From Epilithonimonas vandammei (lineage in GTDB: Bacteria; Bacteroidota; Bacteroidia; Flavobacteriales; Weeksellaceae), in the NCBI RefSeq assembly GCF_003860525.1, contig NZ_CP034161.1:2046001-2110000 (forward strand): a stretch of DNA of 64,000 bases. Reading direction: 5' to 3'. Both the position numbers and the translations under genes were made by a program. A model generated the notes under the pieces. It did no database searches. It was given only the letters and a program-made list of their open reading frames with translations, and was not told the origin of the DNA. Of the stretch, positions 53,052 to 63,768 are shown in pieces (position 1 is the first letter of the stretch; every line of letters starts with the position of its first letter).

Positions 53052-53807
53052 AATAACTGGACTAAAGAAGAGACAATAATTGCTTTTAATATTTATTGTA
53101 AAATACCATTTAAAAGCAGCAGTAAGTCAAATCCTATTATAATTAAATACGCCAATATAATTGGAAGGAGTCCCTCTGCTCTTAATATGAAAATCGGCAA
53201 CTTCGGTAGGTTAGATCCAGCACTAAGAAAACAAGGAATTGTAGGCTTAGGTAATGGAAGCAAAATGGATGAAAAAGTTTGGAATGAGTTTAATGGTAAC
53301 TGGGAAAAACTGGCATATTATAGCGAACAACTAATTGCTGAATTTCAACATAAGAATGTCGAAGACCAAATTGATTCTGAATTTTCAGAGTTTAATATTG
53401 GACTTGAAAAAGAATCTTTAGTAAGGCAGCGTGTCAATCAAAGTTTTTTTCGCTCTACTATCCTTGCTTCCTACAATTTGAAATGTTGTGTAACAGGACT
53501 TTCTGTATCAGATTTTTCAGTTGCAAGTCACATCATACCTTGGAAAACGGATGTTAAAAATAGGTTGAATCCTCACAATGGATTATGTCTAAACTCAATT
53601 CACGATAGAGCTTTTGATAAGGGTTTTATAACTGTTACACCGGACTATAAAATTAAAGTATCAAAATATTTTGATGGTTTTGAGAACGACAATTCAGTTT
53701 CCGACTTATTTTTAAAATACGATAATAAATCAATTATTTTACCTGACAGATTTCTTCCATCCAAAGACTTTTTGGATTGGCATTATAATAATATTTTTAA
53801 AAAATAG
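53040..53807 (+). CDS. HNH endonuclease, restriction-associated
   Basis: The product has 255 residues. The N-terminal third (MPKSNNWTKEETIIAFNIY and IGRSPSALNMKIGNF) is a DNA-binding-like region. The C-terminal HNH nuclease is visible: LKCCVTGLSVSDFSVASHIIPW (first His), NRLNPHNGLCLNSIHDRAFDKGFI (N and H). The SHIIPW/NPHNGLCL pattern is that of HNH-type restriction enzymes. A DNA methyltransferase is missing; with the vsr remnant upstream, it appears to be the last gene of a lost R-M system. The gene itself is intact. Confidence 0.85.
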   Translation: MPKSNNWTKEETIIAFNIYCKIPFKSSSKSNPIIIKYANIIGRSPSALNMKIGNFGRLDPALRKQGIVGLGNGSKMDEKVWNEFNGNWEKLAYYSEQLIAEFQHKNVEDQIDSEFSEFNIGLEKESLVRQRVNQSFFRSTILASYNLKCCVTGLSVSDFSVASHIIPWKTDVKNRLNPHNGLCLNSIHDRAFDKGFITVTPDYKIKVSKYFDGFENDNSVSDLFLKYDNKSIILPDRFLPSKDFLDWHYNNIFKK

Positions 53808-53902
53808 CAACTTAATAAGTAACTACGTTTTCTTTCATTAATCTTTAAAATGCAAGATTCATAATTCTCTTATAAAACTATTTAGATTCAACTATTAAAA
53901 CA

Positions 53903-53931
53903 ATAAAAAAGCGAACCATCACTGGGTTCGC
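53903..53931 (-). terminator. Terminator after atpC
   Basis: Arms agcgaacc (53910-53917) and ggttcgct (53924-53931), with a 6-nt loop. On the minus strand a T-rich run follows. The plus-strand side (HNH gene) has only a weak tail. Confidence 0.75.
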
Positions 53932-53954
53932 TTTCTTATTGTTGTTGTTTTGGC

Positions 53955-54236
53955 TTATTCGCAAAGAATAATGCCTTTATCATTATTAAATTCTAAAACC
54001 CCGCTTTTAATTGTATAGGAGAAAGCTGATTTAGCTTCATTCTCTTTAGTAAAGTATTTTGAAAACGGAGATTTTACATTATCTGTATAAATCTTCACTT
54101 TTCCACCAACCAAAGCAGAAACAATCGCCGCGTGATTTTTGAAAATCTGGAATTCGCCGCTTTTACCTGGAAGCAAAACTGATTCTACCTCCCCTTCAAA
54201 AACAACATTCTCCGGAGTTAAAATTTTTATATTCAT
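53955..54236 (-). CDS. atpC: ATP synthase F1 epsilon subunit
   Basis: The product has 93 residues and resembles the N-terminal beta-sandwich of epsilon (MNIKILTPENVVFEGEVESV, LPGKSGEFQIFKNHAAIVSAL). The usual C-terminal helical hairpin is missing, as is common in Bacteroidetes. It forms the central stalk that couples rotation to catalysis. It lies downstream of atpD after an 84-nt AT-rich spacer with repeated aaatttta-like sequence. Confidence 0.9.
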   Translation of the reverse strand: MNIKILTPENVVFEGEVESVLLPGKSGEFQIFKNHAAIVSALVGGKVKIYTDNVKSPFSKYFTKENEAKSAFSYTIKSGVLEFNNDKGIILCE

Positions 54237-54320
54237 TATTATGAAATTATAGATTGTAGATTTTAAATTATAAATTATTGCAATTCAATCTAAAATCTAA
54301 AATTTAACATTTAAAATTTC

Positions 54321-55898
<1,578 letters not shown>

Positions 55899-55988
55899 TT
55901 ATCATATTTGTATGACATTTATGAACACCCTATTTAGGTGTATTTTTACACGCGCAGATTTTTTATCATCTGCAAAAAAAATCAGAAT

Positions 55989-56915
55989 TTGAAAATCATC
56001 AGAGATCTTACAGATTACCATGACAAAACGCCATTAGCATTATCATTAGGAATGTTCGACGGTGTACATTTGGGGCATTTATCTATCATCAATACTTTAA
56101 ATAAAATAGCGAAAAAAGAACATCTGGAATCTGCTATCTTAAGTTTTTGGCCGCATCCAAGAAAGTTTCTTAATCCGGACGATGATGTTAAAATGCTCAA
56201 CACGCTTGAAGAGAAGTTAGAATTACTTGAAAAAAGCGGGATTCAGAATATCTTTTTGAAAACCTTTGATGAAGAATTCCGAAATCTTTCAGGTGCTGAT
56301 TTTTGTGAAAAAATACTGGTGGAAAAACTGAATGTTAAACATATTATTATTGGTTATGATCATACATTTGGAAAGAACAAAAGCGGTGATTTTAATCTGC
56401 TGAAGGCACTTTCCGGTGATTTAGGATTCAAAGTTGACCAGCTGGAGGCTGTAAAAAGCAATCAGCTCAATATCAGCTCCACTAAAATAAGACAGGCACT
56501 CTCCGAAGGGAAAATTAAAGAAGCTAACCAAATGCTGGGTTACCATTATCCACTGACGGGTAAAGTGATCCATGGTAAAAAATTGGGCAGAACAATTGGT
56601 TATCCTACCGCAAATATCGAGGTACCTGTTAATAAATTGCTTCCTAAAAATGGAGCGTATATTGTAGAGGTTTTTGTTGATCAACAATTTTACAAAGGGA
56701 TGTTAAGTATCGGAACCAATCCTACTATTGACGATAAAAACCAGTCACTCCATACAGAAGTTTATATTCTTGATTTTGATCAGGACATCTACGGGAAAGA
56801 GATTACTGTAAAATTCAGGGATTTTCTGCATGATGAGATTAAATTCGATGGTATGGAAAGACTGATTGAGAAATTGGATGAAGATAAAAGATTGACTGAA
56901 AGTTATGATTTTTAA
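55989..56915 (+). CDS. ribF: Bifunctional riboflavin kinase / FAD synthetase
   Basis: TTG 55989 (KIIRDLTDYHDKTPLALSLG follows) gives 308 residues; an in-frame GTG at 55938 would add 17 residues unlike the family. The N-terminal adenylyltransferase contains LGMFDGVHLGHLSII (HxGH) and a late ISSTKIRQALSEGKIKEAN. The C-terminal riboflavin kinase domain has GYPTANIEV and the region MLSIGTNPTI. It makes FMN and then FAD for all flavoproteins. It is divergent from atpD. Confidence 0.93.
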   Translation: MKIIRDLTDYHDKTPLALSLGMFDGVHLGHLSIINTLNKIAKKEHLESAILSFWPHPRKFLNPDDDVKMLNTLEEKLELLEKSGIQNIFLKTFDEEFRNLSGADFCEKILVEKLNVKHIIIGYDHTFGKNKSGDFNLLKALSGDLGFKVDQLEAVKSNQLNISSTKIRQALSEGKIKEANQMLGYHYPLTGKVIHGKKLGRTIGYPTANIEVPVNKLLPKNGAYIVEVFVDQQFYKGMLSIGTNPTIDDKNQSLHTEVYILDFDQDIYGKEITVKFRDFLHDEIKFDGMERLIEKLDEDKRLTESYDF

Positions 56916-56961
56916 CAAAAAAAAGAGTCTTGTAATAAGTCTCTTTCTCAAAATATTTCCA

Positions 56962-57807
56962 CTAAAACTCTAGTTCTAATCGATTTTCACGTTTATTATT
57001 TTGTTCACGTAATCTATTTCTAAAACTATTTTTTTGTTCTTCAGTAACATTTACACCCAAACTCTCAAGATTACCGACTGGATTATTTTTCAAATTTTGT
57101 TTTGCTTGATCAATCTTTAATGGCGTAGTTTCTGTTGCATTTTCAATTTTATTATAATTCAGAACAATTAATCGTCCTTTTAATTCAGATGACTTAGTAG
57201 ATTTTACAAGTTCAAAATCATAATCCCCTTTTGAATCTGAAATTTTAACTATTAGTCCAGGAAGTCCGGAAAATTTATACGGTCCTTTTTGGAAAGGAAT
57301 ATCCGGAGTATACCAAGCTATCCAATGTCTTCCTTTGTAATCAATTTCCGCTCTTTTACACAAAAAAGTACTGATTTTTTTTTCTTCACCAAAAATTTTC
57401 CAATTTTTCAAAACAGGTTCACTATATGTTAAAGGTGACATCAAAACAGTTTCGAAAAAAGAAATTTTATTTTGACTTTGTATTATGGTGTAGGGATATT
57501 TAGTTTTAGGTAAACTAACATTTCTAAAATCTATCGCAGTACCTTTATCAGAAAAACCTTTCCTAACTACAGAACTTACGATTGAATCTCTTTTTAAAGA
57601 TTTTAAACTATTGAAAACTGAGTAATTATCACCTATCTGGAGAGAAAATAATTCATCATAAATATAACTCAAATTTAGTGAATCGGGTTTAGCTCTAAGT
57701 TGATAAATAAAATCTCCTCGCAAAGAATCTTTTTTAAATTCCTGCGAGAAGATAAAATTTCCTACAAATATTAAAACTAAAATAATACTATTTGTAATGT
57801 TTTTCAT
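56962..57807 (-). CDS. GLPGLI family protein
   Basis: The product has 281 residues with a signal peptide (IILVLIFVGNFIFSQEFKK). The name-giving motif is present as YKFSGLPGLIVKISDSKGDY. The preceding TFLCKRAEIDYKGRHWIAWYTPDIPFQKGP is also characteristic. GLPGLI proteins are secreted or periplasmic, are restricted to Bacteroidetes, and have no proven function; they often sit beside small secreted peptides. Such a peptide gene, decayed, lies directly upstream here. Confidence 0.88.
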   Translation of the reverse strand: MKNITNSIILVLIFVGNFIFSQEFKKDSLRGDFIYQLRAKPDSLNLSYIYDELFSLQIGDNYSVFNSLKSLKRDSIVSSVVRKGFSDKGTAIDFRNVSLPKTKYPYTIIQSQNKISFFETVLMSPLTYSEPVLKNWKIFGEEKKISTFLCKRAEIDYKGRHWIAWYTPDIPFQKGPYKFSGLPGLIVKISDSKGDYDFELVKSTKSSELKGRLIVLNYNKIENATETTPLKIDQAKQNLKNNPVGNLESLGVNVTEEQKNSFRNRLREQNNKRENRLELEF

Positions 57808-57816
57808 TTTAAAGTT

Positions 57817-58076
57817 TTAATTTCCACATTGGATGCTTTCCACTAGATTACCGTATGCCTCAACTTGTGCAGGAGTCCAGTTTTGATTAGTTTGTACAGC
57901 AATTCCACAAGAAGTATAAACATAAATTGGATAAAGTATCACTGCACAAACAGAAACTTTATTTGTTACTTCATTTTTTTTACTTCCGTTTTACCTTCAG
58001 AAGTATTCGTGGTATTAGCCAATGTAACACCCGAAACTCCAACTGCTAAAAGCAGTGCTAAAATAATTTTTTTTAT
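57817..58076 (-). pseudogene. Small secreted Cys-containing peptide, decayed
   Basis: A reading frame of about 86 codons can be rebuilt. An N-terminal signal (KKIILALLLAVGVSGVTLAN) is followed by TTNTSEGKTEVKK. A frameshift in an A8 run (57972-57979) then moves to NEVTNKVSVCAVILYPIYVY, TSCGIAVQTNQNW and a C-terminal ESIQCGN ending in TAA at 57817. One added A restores the frame. The start position reads ATA where ATG is expected. Two lesions suggest loss of function, although the homopolymer could be a sequencing or phase-variation artefact. The mature part has three Cys. Confidence 0.6.
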
Positions 58077-58410
58077 TGTGATAAATTTTTAATTAAAATT
58101 AATTTGTGTTTAAACTTTTTTGCGCATTAGGTTTTAACTGTCCAAAGAAAAAAAAAAAAAAATGAATTAGGCAATACAAATTTATATTTTCAATTAGGTA
58201 GTTTTCTGATAAGTAATTACTTGTGATAATTGATTATAATTTAAAATTTTTTTGATCTTTTTTAAGTATTTTTTTTTAAAATAAAACAAGTGAATTAATG
58301 TAAAACACAAGGAAGAATATTGGTAATGAAAATAAGAATACGTGAAAATCAATTGAGAAATTGAATTTGAATAAAAAACTGACGGAATAATTTCGGTTTT
58401 ATAAAAACAA
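58077..58410. other. AT-rich intergenic region, no gene recognised
   Basis: This stretch is very AT-rich, with long A and T runs (for example around 58148-58162 and 58262-58279). I see no credible reading frame, tRNA or repeat. It separates the GLPGLI/peptide pair from the GH3 gene terminator. Confidence 0.6.
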
Positions 58411-58436
58411 TAAAGGATGGCAAAAACCATCCTTTA
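58403..58436 (-). terminator. Terminator after the GH3 gene
   Basis: Arms taaaggatgg (58411-58420) and ccatccttta (58427-58436) form a perfect 10-bp stem with a 6-nt loop, followed on the minus strand by a T-rich run. Confidence 0.8.
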
Positions 58437-58457
58437 TTTTATATCTACATTCAATTC

Positions 58458-60716
58458 TTATTTTAAAGTAAACTTGATTTTCGTTCTGATGTCAGAAGAA
58501 GAGCTTCCAACCAAAGCTTCAAAATCGCCTGGCTCTGCAACCCAATCATGTTTTACGGGGTCGAAGAAACTCAACGCCGATTTATCAATGGTAATGGAAA
58601 CATCTTTAGATTCGCCGGCTTTCAAATAAACTTTATCGAAACCTTTCAATTCTTTAAGAGGTCTTGGCAAGGATGATTTTAAGTCGCTGATGTACAATTG
58701 CACAACCTCGGCTCCATCTACTTTACCTGTATTTTTAACGCTTACAGTGAAAGTGATTTTATCGTTCGAAGTCAATTCAGACTTGTCTGCTTTTACTTTT
58801 CCATATTCGAAAGTCGTATAACTCAAACCGTGTCCGAAACTGAATAATGGTTTGATGTTTTTCGTATCGTGCCAACGGTAACCCACGAAAATGCCTTCGT
58901 TATAAGTAATATTGATAGGATTTTTCAGATCTTTTCCTTTTCCGGCGGCCAATTCTGCTTTATTTCCCGAATATTCTCCCATTGCGTGTGCACCGTTGTC
59001 TTCCAGCTTGACAGGAAACGAAAACGGTAATTTTCCAGATGGATTAACATCACCAGCCAAAACACCAGCTATAGCATGACCTGCTTCCGAGCCAAGATAC
59101 CAAGATTGTAGAACCGATGGAACATCCTTAACCCAAGGCATTGCAACGGCATTACCAGAAATAAGAACTACAGCCAGATTTTTGTTGGCTTTAGATAATT
59201 CCGAAATCAATTGATCCTGATTGTATGGCAAACCATAAGATTCCCGATCCATTCCTTCTGCATCCTGACGGTCGCTTTTATTGAGTCCACCTACGAACAC
59301 TACAAAATCCGATTCTTTTGCCAGCTTTACCGCCTCGGCAATTAGTTCTGCCGATGAACGTGTTTCTTTAAGATTCTGACCGGATTTTACTCCGTTATAC
59401 TCACCGCCAACATCTCCGACATAGCCTCTTGCGTATTTAACTTCCGCCTTTTTGCCGAAACGTTCCTTGATCCCGTCTAATGGGAGCGTTTCATATTTAA
59501 CTTTCAGAGAAGAACTTCCGCCGCCTACGGTCATCATTTTAATAGCGTTCTCTCCTATTACAGCGATTTTTTTTGTTTTGGCTAAATTGATAGGTAACGT
59601 CGCTTTTTGATTCTGAAGCAACACAATTCCTTCTGAACCGATCTGCTTAGCTGCTGCCCTGTGTTCTTCTGAAGCAACAGAACCGAATGGACGGTTTTTA
59701 TTCATGGTAGTTTTGTAAGCAAGACCTAATAATCGTCTCACCTTATCATCCAATTCTTTAGTTCCAACTTTCCCGGATTTGATCAGAACAAGATAAGGCT
59801 TTGCTAGATAATAATTATCGTAGGCATTGCTGGTTCCGGCAGAAAGACCATTGGTCCAGGTTCCGAACTCCAGATCCAAACCATTATGAATCGCTTGATT
59901 GGTATCCAAAACTGCACCCCAATCTTATACCACCACACCTTTATAACCCCATTCACCTTTCAGAATATCATTCAATAGATACTGATTATGACTGGCGTGT
60001 TGTCCTTTATATAAATCATAAGCGCCCATAATCGTCCAAGAATCACCTTCTTGAACAGCAGCTTTGAATGGTGGCAAATATATTTCGTATAAAGCCCTGT
60101 CATCTACAATCACATTGCTCGTGTGTCTGAATGTTTCCTGATTGTTCAAAGCAAAATGTTTGACACTTGTTGCAACGCCGTTGGATTGAACGCCCTTAAT
60201 GTAAGGCACCACCATTTGAGAAGCAAGGAACGGATCCTCGCCCATATATTCGAAGTTACGGCCATTAAGAGGGGTTCTGTAGATATTGACACCCGGCCCA
60301 AGAAGTACATCTTTTTTTCTATATCTAGCTTCCTCACCAAGCGATTTGCCGTACAGAGAGGACATATTTTTGTTCCAAGTTGCAGCTAGAGCCGTAAGCG
60401 CAGGATAAGCAATGATGGAGTCATTGGTCCAGCCAGCCTGATCCCACTCGTCCCAAAGTACTTCCGAGCGTACGCCGTGAGGACCGTCCGCTGTCCAAAG
60501 CTCAGGAATCCCTAGTCTAGCAACACCTGGCGCACTAAATTTGGATTGTGCATGGATCATTGCAATTTTTTCCTCCAAAGTCATTCGGGACAACGCATCT
60601 TCAATCCTTTGCTCTACAGGTTTAGAATCATCCAGATAGATTGGTGTTTTTGTCTGAGCCATACCAAGCTGTGATATAAAGGCAAGCGCAGAACATAATA
60701 TTATTTTTTTAATCAT
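58458..60716 (-). pseudogene. bglX: GH3 beta-glucosidase (BglX-like) with in-frame TAA
   Basis: Read through one stop, this is a 752-residue periplasmic beta-glucosidase, close to the normal BglX length. It has a signal peptide (LALAFISQLGMAQ-like), VEQRIEDALSRMTLEEKIAM, ADGPHGVR, SVKHFALNNQE, then GYKGVVV, TAA at 59925-59927, and DWGAVLDTNQAIHNG. The family sequence is VVSDWGA, so the stop replaces the Ser (TCA to TAA) directly before the nucleophile Asp. After it, the GH3_C domain and fibronectin-like C-terminus (VSVKNTGKVDGAEVVQLYI) are intact. It would process beta-glucan oligosaccharides. The rest is undamaged, so this looks recent. Confidence 0.85.
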
Positions 60717-60882
60717 AAATTTTATCCTTTAAAAATAAAAATTTTCCTGTGTCCAAGATACAAATAATTTTATTATCTCAAAATGAGAAAATAAAAAATT
60801 GTAAATATTGTCGGGAATTATTAGGACAAAAAAAAGAAAACAATCTTTTAAATGAAATTTATATTAACTAAAAAAAATACAT

Positions 60883-61236
60883 TTACCTAGCAAGTATTTC
60901 TGCTATCGTTTTTTTGGGAAGTGAATTTAACACCAAATCATAGGAATGATCAATGAGTTTTATTATCAGATTTTTCTTAAGACCTTCACAAACTATTGAA
61001 TTCCAATGTGTTTTGTTCATATGATAAGCACCGGAAATTTGAGGATAATTTTCACGCAGTTCTTCGCTCCACTCCGGGTCAGCTTTTGCTGAAAAGGTTG
61101 CAGGATGCTTTTCTAAAGAAACTAGAAGAAACATTTTTCCGCCGATCTTGAAGACCAAAGTTTCATTATCAAAAGGAAAACCTTCCGTTACAGCTTTTTT
61201 AGATAAACAGTATTCACGGATTTCTTCGGCTTCCAT
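60883..61236 (-). CDS. MmcQ/YjbR-family protein
   Basis: This 117-residue protein matches the MmcQ/YjbR fold: REYCLSKKAVTEGFPFDNET near the start, KIGGKMFLLVSLEKHP and KADPEWSEELRENYP in the middle, and GAYHMNKTHWNSIVCEG towards the end. The family is linked to DNA binding, but its molecular function is poorly defined. It starts 8 nt after the stop of the upstream LolA-like gene, so both are probably co-transcribed. Confidence 0.85.
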   Translation of the reverse strand: MEAEEIREYCLSKKAVTEGFPFDNETLVFKIGGKMFLLVSLEKHPATFSAKADPEWSEELRENYPQISGAYHMNKTHWNSIVCEGLKKNLIIKLIDHSYDLVLNSLPKKTIAEILAR

Positions 61237-61244
61237 CTAATAAA

Positions 61245-61907
61245 TCAGAATTTAAAAGTATTTTTTGGCAACTCTTTGTTAATGTCAATCTTATTGATAA
61301 GCATCACATAATCACTATCTTTTTTAGGTGAAGACGATTCGATTCTGTAAGGCATTAACAATTGTCCAACTTTTCTGTAATCTGAATAAGTCAGGATTTC
61401 ATCTTTCTTGATTTCGCGATACAACATATAGTTTTTGACATCGAAAAAATAGATGGTTTTATTGACGTTTTTGGTCAGCTCAACTTTAAAATAATATTGT
61501 TCTCCGATTTTTTCTTTACCTAATAATTTGGCCTCAAAGCCTTTGTTTTCCCAATCGATAAAGTCATTATCAAAATTCTCAGGGATATAATCTGTGTATT
61601 GCTGAAGTTTATTCTGAGCGTAATTCATCGCATAACCATTCTTTCCGTCAAAACCTTCAACAGGTGTTTCTTTTCCACCCATTATAATAGCGGTTTTGGT
61701 AAGATTTGGACGTTGCTGGTAGATTTTCATTAAATAAGAATCATTCACGCCAAGCGTTACTCGTCCTTGTATCTGAACCGTATTCAGAAGTTTCCAATTG
61801 GTAAGGCCTCCGGAATTTTCTATATTTTTATCAATGATATCTTTTGCAGATTGAGCAGAAATAACGATGGAAAATATAATGGAAAATATGAGAATTATTT
61901 TTTGCAT
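61245..61907 (-). CDS. Exported LolA-fold-like protein
   Basis: The product has 220 residues with a signal peptide (IILIFSIIFSIVISAQS). The mature part reads as a curved antiparallel sheet, as in outer-membrane lipoprotein-sorting (LolA/LolB-type) proteins: NTVQIQGRVTLGVNDSYLM, VEGFDGKNGYAMNYAQNKL, IYFFDVKNYMLYREIKKDE. It is not a classical LolA and could be a general lipid- or peptide-binding periplasmic protein. No lipobox Cys is seen. Confidence 0.6.
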   Translation of the reverse strand: MQKIILIFSIIFSIVISAQSAKDIIDKNIENSGGLTNWKLLNTVQIQGRVTLGVNDSYLMKIYQQRPNLTKTAIIMGGKETPVEGFDGKNGYAMNYAQNKLQQYTDYIPENFDNDFIDWENKGFEAKLLGKEKIGEQYYFKVELTKNVNKTIYFFDVKNYMLYREIKKDEILTYSDYRKVGQLLMPYRIESSSPKKDSDYVMLINKIDINKELPKNTFKF

Positions 61908-61994
61908 TCAGTATTTTTTAAGGTTGCTAAGATAAAATTTTCAATTGGCTTCTTGTCTTAAAGAACGTTAATTTTGACATTATTAACGACTAAA

Positions 61995-62720
61995 TTAAAT
62001 CAGTTTTTTAGCTTTCTCCAAATCTTCAGGCGTATCAATCCCAATTCCCACAAAATCAGTTTCTACCATTTTAATTTTCATCCCATTTTCCAAATAGCGT
62101 AGTTGTTCTAATTTTTCCGAAATCTCCAAAGGTGTCATTTCCAAAGAAGAGAATTTTAGCAAAGCTTCTTTTCGGAAAGCATAAACACCAATATGTTTAT
62201 AATACGTGACGTCATAAGATAATTCGCGCTGGAAAGGAATTACTGAACGACTAAAATACAAGGCAAATCCATTATTATCAGTAATGACTTTGACATTATT
62301 TGGATTCCGGATTTCCTCGGATTCTCTCAATTGAATTTTCAATGAAGCTAAAGAAATTTTCTTTTTATCATCTTTATAAAAAACGTCAATCAGTTGTTTT
62401 AGAGGTTCTTTTTTGAGGAAAGGTTCATCGCCTTGAACATTAATCACGATATCACAATCGATGTTTTGAACAGCTTCTGCAATTCTGTCGCTTCCTGTTT
62501 CGTGTTCGCCTGTCATTACAGCTTTTCCGCCGTTTTTGGAAATTTCATCAAAAATTAATTCAGAATCTGTAGCAACGAATACTTCATCAAACAAACCAGT
62601 TTCCAAAACATTCTGATAAGTAGTTGTGATAATAGTTCTATTTCCCAGAATCTCCATCATCTTACCGGGAAATCTTGTAGAATTATAACGTGCTGGAATA
62701 ACTGCGATAACTTTGTTCAT
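61995..62720 (-). CDS. kdsB: 3-deoxy-manno-octulosonate cytidylyltransferase
   Basis: The enzyme activates Kdo with CTP for lipopolysaccharide core synthesis. Its 241 residues contain the nucleotide-binding start [58 protein letters not shown], and a late [18 protein letters not shown]. All hallmark residues are present and length is normal. It implies a Kdo-containing outer membrane. It lies next to a toxin-antitoxin pair. Confidence 0.95.
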   Translation of the reverse strand: MNKVIAVIPARYNSTRFPGKMMEILGNRTIITTTYQNVLETGLFDEVFVATDSELIFDEISKNGGKAVMTGEHETGSDRIAEAVQNIDCDIVINVQGDEPFLKKEPLKQLIDVFYKDDKKKISLASLKIQLRESEEIRNPNNVKVITDNNGFALYFSRSVIPFQRELSYDVTYYKHIGVYAFRKEALLKFSSLEMTPLEISEKLEQLRYLENGMKIKMVETDFVGIGIDTPEDLEKAKKLI

Positions 62721-62764
62721 AGATTTTCTCGTGTTTTAAGGGATTCACAAACCTTTAGATTTCA

Positions 62765-63232
62765 TTATTTGTTTTGTTTTATAATTTGTTCCAATCGATC
62801 ATCAGGTTCAAAATCGAGAATATCAATGAGCTTTACTTTTTTAAAATCTTTATGAAATGTATTGATAACCAAATTCCAATTTTCCGGAACCACTGCAGAA
62901 GGAACTTTCAAACAAAGTTTTTCATTGGTATCAAACCAAACATTTCCAATCTTTTGACAATCGGAATAGTTCCTAAAATCTCTCCAGGTTTTAGATAATG
63001 CTGAAGTATCAACAACTTGGAAACCAGAATTATTAGGAATTTTGATGATCATAATCCTGAAATCCTTATTGAATCCCAATCCCTTGCGATGCGCTAATGT
63101 TTCCAAGTAGGCTAATGAAATACTTTCTGCAGTATAAATAACTTTCTTGCCTTCTGAGTTCCACCTCCCTTCCAATCCACTTGCAAAAAGTGAGTCAGCG
63201 TATTTTTTGTGAACAATCCTATAAACCAACAT
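62765..63232 (-). CDS. RES-domain NAD+-degrading toxin
   Basis: The product has 155 residues, the size of stand-alone RES toxins. Conserved RES residues are visible: Arg in MLVYRIVHKKY, the GRWNSEGKKVIYTAES segment, Glu in LAYLETLAHRKG, and Ser in VPSAVVPENWN. Such enzymes deplete NAD+ when not held by their antitoxin. It starts 2 nt after the antitoxin stop, in the usual antitoxin-toxin order. Confidence 0.9.
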   Translation of the reverse strand: MLVYRIVHKKYADSLFASGLEGRWNSEGKKVIYTAESISLAYLETLAHRKGLGFNKDFRIMIIKIPNNSGFQVVDTSALSKTWRDFRNYSDCQKIGNVWFDTNEKLCLKVPSAVVPENWNLVINTFHKDFKKVKLIDILDFEPDDRLEQIIKQNK

Positions 63233-63234
63233 TG

Positions 63235-63708
63235 TTATACAGGATAACCCTGAGCCAATTTTTCTATTTCTTCATACACTAAATCTACACCGCCAGAAGT
63301 AGAAATAAAATCGATTGGCTTGTCCTCAGAATTCCAAAAAGGACGGTTCATCCAAAGTGTAAACTCATCAAGGTTTCCAAAAATATCCTTACCAAAATTA
63401 TAAAGATTGATTAATTTTAAAAGATGCTCGCTATAAATTGGATCCAAACCTTTTTCCTGATCTCTATAATTGCTAATGGTTCTTGGAGAAAGATTAATTA
63501 CCGATGCCAGGGTTTTCTCCGGCATATTGATAGCATCTGCAAGCAAATAGAACACATCTGTTTTCAGACCTTCTCTTGCTTTTTTCAACAGTTTGTAATC
63601 GTCTTGTATAGAATATCGATTAAAGACGGAAGAACCAACTCCATAAGTAGCAACTGGCTCTCCCACTTTTGATTTTTTAGAATTTTCGTTTTGTTTATAA
63701 TAGGCCAT
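63235..63708 (-). CDS. Xre/MbcA/ParS-type antitoxin
   Basis: The product has 157 residues. It has an N-terminal lysine-rich stretch, an Xre-like helix-turn-helix (MPEKTLASVINLSPRTISNY), and a C-terminal toxin-binding domain of the MbcA/ParS/DUF2384 type (FGNLDEFTLWMNRPFWNSED and FISTSGGVDLVYEEIEKLAQG). It should neutralise the RES toxin encoded 2 nt downstream and repress the pair's promoter. Confidence 0.9.
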   Translation of the reverse strand: MAYYKQNENSKKSKVGEPVATYGVGSSVFNRYSIQDDYKLLKKAREGLKTDVFYLLADAINMPEKTLASVINLSPRTISNYRDQEKGLDPIYSEHLLKLINLYNFGKDIFGNLDEFTLWMNRPFWNSEDKPIDFISTSGGVDLVYEEIEKLAQGYPV

Positions 63709-63768
63709 CTTTGTATTTCTTTACACAAAGATAGAATTTTTTCCAAAAACAAAACGAATTTTTTCCAT

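Noticed and set aside
55938-55988. Upstream GTG start for ribF
   Set aside because: The 17 added residues are unlike the family N-terminus. The TTG at 55989 gives the expected beginning.
58194-58430. Minus-strand frame of 78 codons in the AT-rich gap before GH3
   Set aside because: Composition is Tyr/Phe/Ser/Lys-rich as expected from random AT-rich DNA. It overlaps the GH3 terminator and has no start signal.
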